DNA from: Sphingomonadales bacterium
GTDB lineage: Bacteria; Pseudomonadota; Alphaproteobacteria; Sphingomonadales; Sphingomonadaceae
DNA: 64,000 nucleotides
Reading direction: 5' to 3'
Assembly (NCBI GenBank): GCA_016714795.1
Contig: JADKCA010000001.1
Location: 496,001 to 560,000 of the forward strand
Part shown: one piece after another, positions 1-8,648 of the stretch
How positions within the stretch are numbered: position 1 is the first letter of the stretch
Layout: every line of letters starts with the position of its first letter
Notes under the pieces: model-generated
The model's database searches: none
What the model was told of the DNA's origin: nothing
The model's input: only the letters and a program-made list of their open reading frames with translations
Made by a program: the position numbers and the translations under genes

Positions 1-512
1 AGGGGAATGTCCATCGCGTCTTTCGCCAACATCTGGCACAATATCGCGCTGCGCCTGATCCACAGATTGTCGTCGCTGGCCCATGCGAGCAGTACGCGGC
101 TCATGGCGTCCCTCTCAGCCATCAGGATGTCGAACAGCCGATGCGGGGCTATGGCGTCAGTTGTGTCCCACCAATTTCCGCTGATGATCATTTCGCGATA
201 GAGAGGCAGGGCCTCCATCCTTTGAAAGGGGCGTGCCGGGCGAATGCCGGCCAGATCAATGGCGGCATAGAGCTCTTCTCGATAGCGGGCCTCACGCCAG
301 ATCTGGAGCACATCCGCGCGCCACGCGGCGGGATCACCATAGATCAGCGGCGCAAAGAGTAGCTTGGTGACGCGACGGCGCTTTGGCGTGCCAACGCCCA
401 GAAACGGCATGGGCGATTTCATATAGGCCTGCATTGCCGGTGCGCGGTTCGGGTCCGCCTGTTTCTCAAGGCGCGCGCGCAGATGGTCGGAGAGCGAGAC
501 ATCGCATTTCAT
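1..512 (-). CDS. DNA alkylation repair protein (AlkD-like), 3' part missing
   Basis: The gene starts at 512 on the minus strand and runs open off the window edge, leaving 170 codons. It resembles the AlkC/AlkD HEAT-like repeat family, DNA glycosylases that remove alkylated purines. FLGVGTPKRR at residues 37-46 matches the conserved N-terminal family signature, and WWDTTD at 114-119 matches the family's WWDTVDxxA helix that carries the catalytic Asp. The full family is about 220-240 residues, so roughly a quarter lies outside. It is divergent from the thioesterase gene at 562, with 49 bases between them holding both promoters. Family assignment is firm; the exact alkyl base preference cannot be told. 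Confidence 0.85.
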   Translation of the reverse strand, partial: MKCDVSLSDHLRARLEKQADPNRAPAMQAYMKSPMPFLGVGTPKRRRVTKLLFAPLIYGDPAAWRADVLQIWREARYREELYAAIDLAGIRPARPFQRMEALPLYREMIISGNWWDTTDAIAPHRLFDILMAERDAMSRVLLAWASDDNLWIRRSAILCQMLAKDAMDIP

Positions 513-561
513 TCTGCAACCAGTATTGACCTGACGGTCGCAGCCGTCAATGGAATGCCGC

Positions 562-1338
562 ATGAGCATCCCCACGATAATAGCCGATGCGCAACGGCGC
601 GAAGGCGGCTTCACCGCCACTATTCCCACCCCATGGCATCAGGGCCGCACGGCCTATGGCGGCGTCTCGTCTGCGCTGGCGCTGGAAGCTGCGCGCGGCC
701 TTGCGGATGATCTGCCGCCGCTGCGGTCTGCGCAGGTCTCCTTCATCGGTCCGCTCAGTGGCACTGTTTCCGTACACGCCCGGATGATGCGGCGCGGGCG
801 CAATGCCAGTTGGGTGCAGGCCGATGTGAGCGGAGAAGGGGGTGTCGGCCTGTCCGCGACGTTCGTGTTCATGAGCGCGATGGAAAGCAGCGTGCATCTG
901 AACGACTTTCCGTCGCCTTCGCTCATCCAGCCGGAAGAGGCGAGCGGCGGGGATTATCTGCGTGGTATGCCCGATTTCCTGCCCAATTTTGATTGGCGCC
1001 ACGCGCTGCCCAAGTCTGACGCGCCACAGCCCGAAATCTGTCGCTGGATGCGGTTGAAGGAGCGCGACGGGCTTGATCCGATGGTGGAAATTCTGGCCAT
1101 TGCGGATGCGCTGCCGCCTGCGGTGATGCCGCTGATGACCAAATTCGCACCGATCAGTTCGATGACGTGGATCTGCAACCTGCTGACGCCCGAACCCAAG
1201 ACGCGCGATGGCTGGTGGCTGTTGCGATCATGGGGCAATTATGCAGAGCATGGCTGCTCCAGCCAGTCGATGGGCATCTGGAACACGGATGGCGAACCGG
1301 TGGCCAGCGGCATGCAAAGCATCGCGCTGTTTGGCTGA
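562..1338 (+). CDS. Acyl-CoA thioesterase, TesB-like double hotdog
   Basis: The product is about 258 residues. The N-terminal half, with TPWHQGRTAYGGVSSALAL near residues 20-40, is typical of the TesB-like thioesterase family, which hydrolyses acyl-CoA to free acid and CoA in the cytoplasm. The C-terminal half ends with the family-like SMGIWNTDGEPVASGMQS pattern of the second hotdog repeat. I chose the ATG at 562 rather than the in-frame ATG at 550, because homologues start close to the first hotdog strand and the extra four residues add nothing. The stop at 1338 is only 3 bases from the end of the convergent SDR. Substrate chain length is unknown. Confidence 0.75.
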   Translation: MSIPTIIADAQRREGGFTATIPTPWHQGRTAYGGVSSALALEAARGLADDLPPLRSAQVSFIGPLSGTVSVHARMMRRGRNASWVQADVSGEGGVGLSATFVFMSAMESSVHLNDFPSPSLIQPEEASGGDYLRGMPDFLPNFDWRHALPKSDAPQPEICRWMRLKERDGLDPMVEILAIADALPPAVMPLMTKFAPISSMTWICNLLTPEPKTRDGWWLLRSWGNYAEHGCSSQSMGIWNTDGEPVASGMQSIALFG

Positions 1339-1341
1339 ATC

Positions 1342-2055
1342 TCAGGCGTTGACGCGTTCGCGCAGACCGGTTTCAAAGCCGCTGACGGCCAGCGCGGCAA
1401 TGCGTGCGCCTACAAGCGCCGGTTCCTTTACCGTGGCGGGGTCTTCACCCGGATAGGCTTCGGCGCGCATTTTTGTGCGGGTTGCACCCGGATCGATAAT
1501 GGCCACGCGGATGCGGCCCAGATTGGCCTGCTCTTCGGCATAGGCCCCCAGAAACGTGTCGAACGCCGCTTTGGATGCGCCATAGCCGCCCCAATAAGCG
1601 CGCGGCTTCTGCCCCACGCTGGAGGTGACGCCGAACACGCGGCCATCGCCGCTGGCGCGAAGCAGCGGATCAAAAGCGGAAATCAGCACCGCCTGCGCGC
1701 CAACATTGAGCGAGAGGACGCGCCCGAACTCCTTGGGGTCCAGATGCTGTGCGGGAGACAGCGAACCCAGCATGGCCGCGTTGAGCACCATGATGTCGAG
1801 CTTGGCCCAGCGCGTTGCCACAGCCTCCGCCAGACGGCCGATACTGTCTCCATCCATCAGATCCATCGGGGCAATAGTGGCGGAGCCACCCGCCTGATGG
1901 ATGCGTTCCTCAACCTCTTCCAGCGCCTTGGCCGTGCGCGCGGTGATGATGACATGCGCACCCTGCGCGGCCAGAGCTTCTGCCGTGGCCGCCCCGATTC
2001 CACGCGATGCGCCGGTCACAAGCGCAACCTGATTGGAAAGAGGTTTCTCACTCAT
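1342..2055 (-). CDS. SDR family NAD(P)-dependent oxidoreductase
   Basis: This 237-residue classical short-chain dehydrogenase carries the cofactor motif TGASRGIG at 14-21, the NAG-like LNAA at 91-94, a Ser at 145-146 and the catalytic YGASK at 158-162. The start is taken at 2055 because an upstream in-frame ATG at 2073 adds only six unconserved residues. The protein is close in size and pattern to YciK-like reductases. It lies 46 bases downstream of purF's stop codon on the same strand side, and no pathway partner is adjacent, so the substrate is unknown. Confidence 0.75.
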   Translation of the reverse strand: MSEKPLSNQVALVTGASRGIGAATAEALAAQGAHVIITARTAKALEEVEERIHQAGGSATIAPMDLMDGDSIGRLAEAVATRWAKLDIMVLNAAMLGSLSPAQHLDPKEFGRVLSLNVGAQAVLISAFDPLLRASGDGRVFGVTSSVGQKPRAYWGGYGASKAAFDTFLGAYAEEQANLGRIRVAIIDPGATRTKMRAEAYPGEDPATVKEPALVGARIAALAVSGFETGLRERVNA

Positions 2056-2101
2056 TGATAAACTCCACGTCATCCTTGGGCGCGTGTGCGGACAGTTTCG
2101 A

Positions 2102-3559
2102 CTAGACCACCCGCTCGGCCAAAAGGCTCAGCTGATCCATATCCTTGCTGTCATCATGGTCGGTCAGCCGTGTCGGATAATCGCCGGTGAAGCAGGCATC
2201 GCAATATTGCGGGCGGATGTCGTTGCGCATCTCTTCTCCCACGGCGCGATACAGCCCCTCGATGGAAATGAACGCCAGACTGTCCGCCTGAATCCATTCG
2301 CGCATCCCTTCCACGTCATGCTGGGCGGCGAGCAGCTTTTCACGCTCGGGCGTGTCGACGCCGTAAAAGCAGCTGTGCCGGGTCGGCGGGCTGGCAATGC
2401 GCATATGCACTTCGCTCGCGCCCGCCTCGCGCATCATCTGCACGATCTTGAGACTGGTGGTGCCGCGCACGATGCTGTCATCAATCAGAACGACGCTTTT
2501 GCCTGCAATCAGCGCGCGGTTGGCATTGTGCTTCAGCTTGACCCCAAGGTGGCGGATATTGTCGGTCGGCTGGATGAAGGTGCGCCCGACATAATGGCTG
2601 CGGATGATGCCCAGTTCGAACGGGATGCCGGATTGCTGAGCATAGCCAATGGCAGCGGGCACGCCCGAATCGGGAACCGGAATTACCAGATCGGCCTTCA
2701 CCGGATTCTCCACCGCCAGCTGCGCGCCAATCGATTTGCGGACCGAATAGATGCTGGTGCCATCGGTAATTGAATCGGGGCGGGCGAAATAGATATGCTC
2801 GAACACGCACGGGCGCGGGCTCTGCGGCTTGAAGGGCTTGATGGAGCGCACTTCGCCTTTGGCCACGATCACGATTTCGCCCGGCTCTACGCTGCGTTCA
2901 TAGGTGGCACCCACGACGTCAAACGCCACGGTTTCCGATGCGAAGACGATGGCATCTCCCAAACGGCCCATCACCAGTGGACGGATACCGAGTGGATCGC
3001 GGCAGGCAATCATGCCCTCATTGGTCATGCAGATCAGCGAATAGGCCCCTTCCACCTGCTTGAGCGCATCGACAAATTTGTCGAGCAGTGTCCGGTAAGT
3101 GGAGGTTGCGACGAGATGGACGATGGTTTCGGTGTCGCTGGTGGACTGGAAGATAGCACCACCGCGCACCAGTTCCTTCTTCAGTGTCATCGCGTTGGAA
3201 ATATTGCCATTGTGCGCCACGGCAAATCCGCCCGATGCCAGATCGGCATAAAGCGGCTGAACATTGCGCATCGATGCTTCGCCGGTTGTGGAATAGCGGA
3301 CATGCCCGCAAGCCATGAAGCCGGGCAATGAGCCGATCGCATTGTCATTGTCGAAATTGCCGGCCACATGGCCTTGCGCGCGCAGAGTATAGAATTCCGT
3401 GCCGTCAAAGCTGGTGATTCCCGCGGCTTCCTGCCCGCGATGCTGGAGCGCATGGAGGCCCAGCGCGACGACGGCAGAGGCGGTGTCCGTCCCCCAGACG
3501 CCGAAAATGCCGCATTCCTCGCGCAATTTGTCATCATCGAAGGGATTGGTGGTGATCAT
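2102..3559 (-). CDS. purF: Amidophosphoribosyltransferase PurF
   Basis: PurF catalyses the first step of purine synthesis, PRPP plus glutamine to phosphoribosylamine. The product is 485 residues, the usual length. A short propeptide precedes Cys16 in EECGIFG, which becomes the N-terminal nucleophile of the glutaminase domain after cleavage. The PRPP-binding loop VVLIDDSIVRGTTS is intact in the C-terminal half. YCDACFTGDYP near the end fits the cysteine pattern of the Fe-S-containing, Bacillus-type enzymes. I start at 3559 because 75 residues of upstream in-frame sequence have no homology and would bury the processed Cys. It is divergent from hisI. Confidence 0.96.
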   Translation of the reverse strand: MITTNPFDDDKLREECGIFGVWGTDTASAVVALGLHALQHRGQEAAGITSFDGTEFYTLRAQGHVAGNFDNDNAIGSLPGFMACGHVRYSTTGEASMRNVQPLYADLASGGFAVAHNGNISNAMTLKKELVRGGAIFQSTSDTETIVHLVATSTYRTLLDKFVDALKQVEGAYSLICMTNEGMIACRDPLGIRPLVMGRLGDAIVFASETVAFDVVGATYERSVEPGEIVIVAKGEVRSIKPFKPQSPRPCVFEHIYFARPDSITDGTSIYSVRKSIGAQLAVENPVKADLVIPVPDSGVPAAIGYAQQSGIPFELGIIRSHYVGRTFIQPTDNIRHLGVKLKHNANRALIAGKSVVLIDDSIVRGTTSLKIVQMMREAGASEVHMRIASPPTRHSCFYGVDTPEREKLLAAQHDVEGMREWIQADSLAFISIEGLYRAVGEEMRNDIRPQYCDACFTGDYPTRLTDHDDSKDMDQLSLLAERVV

Positions 3560-3644
3560 GGCTGGTCCCGGATTGTCGCGAGAAGATGGCGCGCCTATAG
3601 GCTGCCTCGCGCCATTTGTCTCCCATTTGTCACAGGAAAATCGC

Positions 3645-4007
3645 ATGGGCACCGCAATCGACACGAGCAGCGAACTCACACCCCGCTGGGATGCGAACGG
3701 GCTGATCACGGCGGTATGCACCCATGCTGAAACCGGTGACCTGCTGATGGTGGCGCATATGAACGCAGCGGCGCTTGCCGCCACGCTGGCGAACAGGCGC
3801 GCGACCTTCTGGTCGCGCTCGCGTGAGGCGCTGTGGGTGAAGGGTGAAACGTCTGCCCATTTCCTCGACGTGCAAGAGGTCCGGATCGACTGCGATCAGG
3901 ATTGTATCTGGCTCAAATGCCTGCCGCACGGCCCGGCCTGCCACACCGGCGCGCAAAGCTGTTTCTATCGCCGGATTGAGGATGGGGTGCTGGTTTCGGA
4001 TCGATAG
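3645..4007 (+). CDS. hisI: Phosphoribosyl-AMP cyclohydrolase HisI
   Basis: HisI hydrolyses phosphoribosyl-AMP to ProFAR, the third step of histidine synthesis. The product is 120 residues, as expected for a stand-alone HisI without the HisE domain. The Zn/Mg-binding segment DCDQDCIWLKC followed by HGPACHTG is intact, as is FWSRSREALWVKGE. The ATG at 3645 follows an AGGA ribosome-binding site; a longer in-frame extension upstream overlaps the 5' end of purF on the other strand and was rejected. It stands apart from other his genes in this window. Confidence 0.96.
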   Translation: MGTAIDTSSELTPRWDANGLITAVCTHAETGDLLMVAHMNAAALAATLANRRATFWSRSREALWVKGETSAHFLDVQEVRIDCDQDCIWLKCLPHGPACHTGAQSCFYRRIEDGVLVSDR

Positions 4008-4022
4008 GGGCAGTAGCGCCTG

Positions 4023-4937
4023 CTATTGATGCTCCCAGCCCAGCCGGTCAGGCAGGGTAACATCGCCGCCCGAATCATGAAGGTGCACCCCAGAGCCGCG
4101 CACGATCTGCCCGATCCGCGTCACCGGGCACGGCAAAATGGGCAGTGGTCGGCCCGAGACGAACAGCAATTGATAATCGTCGCCGCCCGTCGCCGCGCGC
4201 AGCCGGGCCGCGCGGTCAGAGCCTGCAATGGCCACAAAATCCGCCGAGAGCGGCAGTGCGTCCAGGTCGATCCGGATGCCCACCTGGCTCGCGTCCGCCA
4301 TGCGCGCGGCGTCGATCAGCAATCCGTCTGATACGTCCATCATTGCGGGTGAAAAGACCGAGATCATCGCGCCCGCTTCCAGCTGGGGCAAAGGCAGGCG
4401 ATACGCCTCAGTCAATGCGGCGGGCGCGTCTGTTCCGGCTTGCAAGAGCGAGAGGCCGAGTGCCGCGTCACCCAATGTGCCGGTGACGAACAGCGCATCG
4501 CCCATGTTCGCGCCGCGCCGGTCCGGCACGGAGCCGCTCGCTTCGCCTAGCAAAGTGAGGCCAAGCATCCGCGTGGGCGATGTCACGGTGTCTCCGCCAA
4601 GCAGTGGCACGCCAAAATGGTTCAGCGCCACCTTCAGCCCGCGCACAAAGCCTGCATCCCAATCCGGGTCGCCGCGCAGGCTATATCCCATCAAGGCCCC
4701 GATGGGCCGCGCCCCTTTGGCGGCCAGATCCGACAGGTTTACCGCCAGCAGCTTCCATGCGACCGTTTCGGGCGGATCACCGGGCAGGAAGTGAACCGAT
4801 TCGACCAGCATGTCGTGCGTGAGCACCAGCCGCTTTCCGCCCCAGTCCAGCACGGCGGCATCATCAGCCAGCCCGCGCGCAGCCGGATCATTTGCCAGCG
4901 CGCGCAGGGCGTGGATCAGATCGGATTCGCCAGACAC
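4023..4937 (-). CDS. thiL: Thiamine-monophosphate kinase ThiL
   Basis: ThiL phosphorylates thiamine monophosphate to the active cofactor thiamine diphosphate. The 304-residue product has the AIR-synthase-like fold signature: GLADDAAVLDW near residue 22, THDMLVESVHF near 40, the NLSDLAAKGA motif and LLGGDTVTSP, all metal and ATP contacts in the family. It is the last gene of a minus-strand operon with the ferredoxin (5 bases upstream) and two cysteine desulfurases. Thiamine thiazole synthesis draws sulfur from a desulfurase, so the grouping may be functional. The window also contains two ThDP-dependent lyases that need this cofactor. Confidence 0.95.
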   Translation of the reverse strand: MSGESDLIHALRALANDPAARGLADDAAVLDWGGKRLVLTHDMLVESVHFLPGDPPETVAWKLLAVNLSDLAAKGARPIGALMGYSLRGDPDWDAGFVRGLKVALNHFGVPLLGGDTVTSPTRMLGLTLLGEASGSVPDRRGANMGDALFVTGTLGDAALGLSLLQAGTDAPAALTEAYRLPLPQLEAGAMISVFSPAMMDVSDGLLIDAARMADASQVGIRIDLDALPLSADFVAIAGSDRAARLRAATGGDDYQLLFVSGRPLPILPCPVTRIGQIVRGSGVHLHDSGGDVTLPDRLGWEHQ

Positions 4938-4941
4938 GCTG

Positions 4942-5277
4942 TCAGCGACCCTGCATGTTGCGGCTTTCGGGTGGGATGCGCACCGTCAGCCCGTCCAATG
5001 CGGGCGTCAGCAAAATCTGGCAGGAGAGGCGGCTGTAGCGCGTGGCGGACGCCGCCAGATCGAGCATGTCTTCCTCGCTCTCGCTGGCGCGCGGCAGTTT
5101 CTCGAACCAATCGGGCAGCACATGCACATGGCAGGTGGAACAGGCCATCTGACCTTCGCAGGTGCCTTCCAGCGGCTGATCGGCAATTTGGCCGACCGTC
5201 AGCAGAGTCTCTCCCGCCGCGCCGTCCGCATCCCTGAACTGCTCGCCATCGGCGCTAACAAAGCGCACCCGCACCAT
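4942..5277 (-). CDS. [2Fe-2S] ferredoxin, adrenodoxin/Isc type
   Basis: The 111-residue protein has cluster cysteines at 40, 46, 49 and 86 (CX5CX2CX36C), the pattern of vertebrate-type and ISC ferredoxins. These deliver electrons to Fe-S assembly or to P450s. It sits 4 bases downstream of a cysteine desulfurase, which favours a role in Fe-S or sulfur metabolism. It is nevertheless the only ferredoxin in the window and so a formal candidate electron donor for the P450 at 15.3 kb. The start at 5277 is preferred over an upstream ATG whose 33 extra residues lie inside the preceding gene. Confidence 0.88.
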   Translation of the reverse strand: MVRVRFVSADGEQFRDADGAAGETLLTVGQIADQPLEGTCEGQMACSTCHVHVLPDWFEKLPRASESEEDMLDLAASATRYSRLSCQILLTPALDGLTVRIPPESRNMQGR

Positions 5278-5281
5278 GATG

Positions 5282-6382
5282 TTATACTCCCTGTTGATGG
5301 GCCGCCGCCACAATCTGATCGAGGGCGTCGGCCAAGTCTGTGTCCTGCGTATAGCGCCCAAAGCCAAGCCGGACACTGGATTTTGCCTGCGCGTCGCTCA
5401 GGCCGATGGCTTTGAGCACATGGCTAGGCCGCCCGGAGCCGCTGGCGCAGGCCGAGCCCGCCGAAAAGGCGACGCCGCGTAGGTCTGACATCAGCCGCGC
5501 CACGTCCAGCCCGTCGCGCCTGATGTTGAGATTGCCCTTGTAACGCGCCTCCGCGCTGCCGTTGATCTGCCAGCCCTTGGGCAGGTGCGCGCGGGCCAGA
5601 GCCCAGAGACGGTCCACATGCGCCGCGTCTGCATCCATGCATGTCTTGGCAAGTGCAGCGGCAGCACCAAATCCCGCGCACAAGGCCGGTGACAGCGTGC
5701 CCGAGCGCAAACCGCCTTCCTGCCCGCCGCCGAAGAGGAGCGGAGTGATGGCCACGCCATCCTTAACCCACAAGGCGCCAATGCCCTTGGGGCCGTGGAT
5801 CTTGTGGGCGGAAATGGCGATCAGGTCCGGCCCGTCCGGAATGGGCATCCGGCCATAGCCTTGCACGGCATCGCACAGCATCAGCGCGCCGCGCGCATGG
5901 GCCGCTTGTGCCAAGGCGGAAACGGGCTGGATCACGCCAATCTCGTTATTGACCAGCATGGTGGCAATCATGCCCGTGCCATCAGGCAGGCGCACATTTG
6001 CATCCAGCAGGCCGTCCTGGCTGACAGGCAGGATTGAAACAGGCCTGCCATGCGAACCCAGCCAGAGCGCCGTATCCCGCACGGCGGCATGTTCGGTGTC
6101 GGGCAGGGTGATTCCGCCCGATCCTGCGCACCGCAGCGCCCAGTTGAGCGCTTCGGTCGCGCCGCTGGTAAACCACAGTTTTCCGCCGGGGGGCAGCAGC
6201 GCCGCCACTTGTTCGCGCGCGATTGCGATGGTGGCGGCAGCCTCCCGCCCCAATTTGTGCGCCGAATGCGGGTTGGCAAATTTGTCCTCTGACCAAGGCC
6301 GCATCGCGGCGGCGACTTCGAGGGCCAGCGGTGTCGTCGCCTGATAATCGAGATAGAGGGTCACGGGCGGATATGTTTCCAC
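5282..6382 (-). CDS. Cysteine desulfurase family protein (second copy)
   Basis: This PLP-dependent NifS/IscS-type enzyme has 366 residues. It shows LDYQATTPLA at the N-terminus, the PLP Lys194 in SAHKIHGPKG and the persulfide Cys312 in SAGSACASGSG. The reaction is cysteine to alanine plus enzyme-bound sulfane sulfur. Its start overlaps the end of the upstream desulfurase by 22 bases; a GTG six codons later would shorten this. It is a divergent paralogue of its neighbour, not a recent duplicate, since the two differ throughout. Which one serves Fe-S assembly and which serves tRNA or thiazole sulfur is not visible. Confidence 0.88.
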   Translation of the reverse strand: METYPPVTLYLDYQATTPLALEVAAAMRPWSEDKFANPHSAHKLGREAAATIAIAREQVAALLPPGGKLWFTSGATEALNWALRCAGSGGITLPDTEHAAVRDTALWLGSHGRPVSILPVSQDGLLDANVRLPDGTGMIATMLVNNEIGVIQPVSALAQAAHARGALMLCDAVQGYGRMPIPDGPDLIAISAHKIHGPKGIGALWVKDGVAITPLLFGGGQEGGLRSGTLSPALCAGFGAAAALAKTCMDADAAHVDRLWALARAHLPKGWQINGSAEARYKGNLNIRRDGLDVARLMSDLRGVAFSAGSACASGSGRPSHVLKAIGLSDAQAKSSVRLGFGRYTQDTDLADALDQIVAAAHQQGV

Positions 6383-7416
6383 GCTTCGATGAAGCGGTAA
6401 ATGTCGGCGCGGCTCGTGTCCGGGCCAAAGCTGACTCGGATCACTTCGGATGCCGCCGCCTCGTCCCAGCCCATGGCAGTCAGCACCTTGCTGGCCTTGA
6501 TCGTGCCCGAGGAGCAGGCACTGCCCGCTGAGACCGAAATGCCTGCCATATCGAGCTGGATCAGCTGCGCAGAGGCGGGTTTGCCGGGCATCTGGTAAGA
6601 GGCGATGGTCGGCACGCGCGGTGCAGCCTTGGAGACGACCTTGCCGCCAGCCCCTTCAATCGCGCCATCCAGATGCGCGCGCAGATCGGCTGCGCGGTCG
6701 ATCCAGCCGCGTTTGGCTTCTACGGCGGCGGCAAAACCCATCGCGCCGGGCAGATTTTCCGTGCCGCCGCGATAGCCCTTTTCCTGCCCGCCAGACGGCT
6801 CCAGCATGCCCAGATCGCGCACCAGCAGTGCGCCAATGCCCGGAGGCCCGCCGAGTTTGTGCGCAGAGAGCGCGATCAGATCCGCGTCGGGCAGCGGCAT
6901 CTTCACGGCGGACTGGGCACAATCGGCCAGCACGATTCCGCCCTTGTCCCGCACGACTTGCCCCAGATCGTCGAGCGGCTGGATCACACCGGTTTCATTG
7001 TTGGCTTGCTGGATCACGACCAGAGGGCGGGTGGCGCCCAGTGCCGCGAGTCGCCCGAACAGCGCATCGCGCGCCACGCGGCCATCCGGCGTGACCGGCA
7101 GAAAAAAGGATTCGGGCAGCACCCGGTGCACCGCGTCATGTTCGGTTGCGGACACTATCACGGCATCGCGATGCGTACGGGTGAGCGCGATCGCCAGCGA
7201 TTCGGTCGCCCCACTGGTGAAGATCAGTTCATGTGGCCAGTTGAGTGCCGCCTTGATCCGCTCGCGTGCCTCTTCCAGTTGAGCGCGCGCCACGCGGCCA
7301 TCAGCGTGGGGCGAGGAGGGGTTGGCCCACTTCGACATCGCATCGGTGACGGCCTTGCGCACTGAAGGGAGAACCGGCGTTGTTGCCGCGTGATCAAGAT
7401 AGAGTCTGTCGCTCAA
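6361..7416 (-). CDS. Cysteine desulfurase (NifS/IscS family)
   Basis: The 351-residue aminotransferase class V protein begins with YLDHAATTPV. It has SGATESLAIAL for phosphate binding, PLP Lys187 in SAHKLGGPPG and active-site Cys301 in SAGSACSSGT. It would mobilise sulfur from cysteine for Fe-S clusters or thio-cofactors. It is the first gene of the minus-strand operon with a second desulfurase, a ferredoxin and thiL. It is divergent from the alpha/beta hydrolase at 7521, a neighbour often seen beside desulfurases in alphaproteobacteria. No scaffold, IscR or Suf gene is present in the window. Confidence 0.9.
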   Translation of the reverse strand: MSDRLYLDHAATTPVLPSVRKAVTDAMSKWANPSSPHADGRVARAQLEEARERIKAALNWPHELIFTSGATESLAIALTRTHRDAVIVSATEHDAVHRVLPESFFLPVTPDGRVARDALFGRLAALGATRPLVVIQQANNETGVIQPLDDLGQVVRDKGGIVLADCAQSAVKMPLPDADLIALSAHKLGGPPGIGALLVRDLGMLEPSGGQEKGYRGGTENLPGAMGFAAAVEAKRGWIDRAADLRAHLDGAIEGAGGKVVSKAAPRVPTIASYQMPGKPASAQLIQLDMAGISVSAGSACSSGTIKASKVLTAMGWDEAAASEVIRVSFGPDTSRADIYRFIEAWKHIRP

Positions 7417-7520
7417 TGATTTGGACCCGATGATTGCGATTTTGTCAGCACTTCCTATATAGCGCCGATCATTCTGGCAAAGCCAGTCTTGCCCAACCTC
7501 ATTCCGGTCAGCGAGTATCC

Positions 7521-8177
7521 ATGCCCGAAGTCATTTTTCCCGGCCCTGAAGGCCGTCTTGAAGGTCGTTTCAATCCCGGTCCGCGTCCGCGCGCGCCCGT
7601 GGCCATGATCCTGCATCCGCATCCTGCTGCTGGCGGCACGATGAACAACCGCATCGTCCAGAACCTCTACCAGACGTTCGTGCGGCGCGGCTTTGCCACG
7701 CTTCGCTTCAACTTCCGGGGCGTGGGGCGGTCTCAGGGCACGTTTGACAATGGCATTGGCGAATTGTCCGATGCCGCCTCAGCGCTCGACTGGGTGCAGT
7801 CGATCCATCCCGAGGCCCAGACCACCTGGATTGCGGGATACAGCTTTGGCGCGCTCATCGGCATGCAATTGCTGATGCGCAGGCCCGAGATTCGCGGCTT
7901 CATCTCCATCGCGCCGCCCGCCAACATGTATGATTTCAGCTTTCTGGCGCCGTGCCCGTCATCCGGCATCCTGATTCAGGGCACGAATGACGAAGTGGTG
8001 ACGCCGATTGCGGTGCAGAAGCTGGTCGACAAGCTGCGCACGCAAAAGCACATCACCATTCATCATGAAGAGATCAAAGGGGCGAACCATTTCTTTGAAA
8101 GCGAAATGCCGGACCTGATGGGCTCCGTGGATCGCTATCTCGATTTCCGGCTCGATCCTGCCTGTACGATCCGGTGA
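7521..8177 (+). CDS. Alpha/beta hydrolase
   Basis: The 218-residue protein is a small alpha/beta hydrolase. The nucleophile is Ser108 in GYSFGA; a candidate acid lies in GTNDEVV and the His in GANHFF near the end. HPHPAAGGTMNNRIV near residues 32-46 is typical of the conserved family found near Fe-S genes in alphaproteobacteria. I use the ATG at 7521 since the upstream in-frame sequence is promoter-like and unconserved. It is followed 11 bases later by a MarR-like gene. The substrate is unknown. Confidence 0.82.
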   Translation: MPEVIFPGPEGRLEGRFNPGPRPRAPVAMILHPHPAAGGTMNNRIVQNLYQTFVRRGFATLRFNFRGVGRSQGTFDNGIGELSDAASALDWVQSIHPEAQTTWIAGYSFGALIGMQLLMRRPEIRGFISIAPPANMYDFSFLAPCPSSGILIQGTNDEVVTPIAVQKLVDKLRTQKHITIHHEEIKGANHFFESEMPDLMGSVDRYLDFRLDPACTIR

Positions 8178-8188
8178 GTGGCTGCTGA

Positions 8189-8644
8189 ATGGAATATGTC
8201 ATGACGCTGGAAGACACGCTGCTCGGCCTGTTTACGGAAATCGCGATTGTGGAGCATCTGGCCCGCACACGGGTGGAGCGTGACGTGCTGGCGGATCTGA
8301 CGTCCAACCAGTTCGGCATTCTCAATTATTTCGTGCGGACTCATCCCTCGCCAGACACGGTCGCGGGAATCGCGTGGGCGTTCCAGCAGGAAGAAGATTA
8401 TACGCTGGGCAATGCCCGGCTGCTGGCCTCTCGAGGCTATGTGGCGTTGACGCCGGGCGTGACCGAGCGCGACACCGTGGTGACGCTAACCGAAGCGGGG
8501 CGGCAGGCTCAGGACGATCATCTGTCTCGCATTGGCCCGGAAATTCGCCAGTTGGTGAGTGAAATCCCGACGGACCAGCTTCAAACGGCGTATCGCGTGC
8601 TGCACGAAATCAGGCTGGTGCTGGACAATCTGCCGGACCGGTAA
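8189..8644 (+). CDS. MarR-like winged-helix protein
   Basis: The 151-residue protein has the layout of MarR regulators: an N-terminal helix, then LTSNQFGILNYFVRTHPSP, a recognition-helix-like region, LASRGYVALTPG, and a wing containing TERDTVVTLTEAGR. The match is weaker than for the neighbouring MarR gene at 8649 and the recognition helix is divergent. An alternative start is the ATG at 8201; neither has a strong ribosome-binding site. It lies 11 bases after the alpha/beta hydrolase, so it is probably cotranscribed, and it is convergent with the next gene 4 bases away. The regulated genes are unknown. Confidence 0.65.
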   Translation: MEYVMTLEDTLLGLFTEIAIVEHLARTRVERDVLADLTSNQFGILNYFVRTHPSPDTVAGIAWAFQQEEDYTLGNARLLASRGYVALTPGVTERDTVVTLTEAGRQAQDDHLSRIGPEIRQLVSEIPTDQLQTAYRVLHEIRLVLDNLPDR

Positions 8645-8648
8645 ACGC

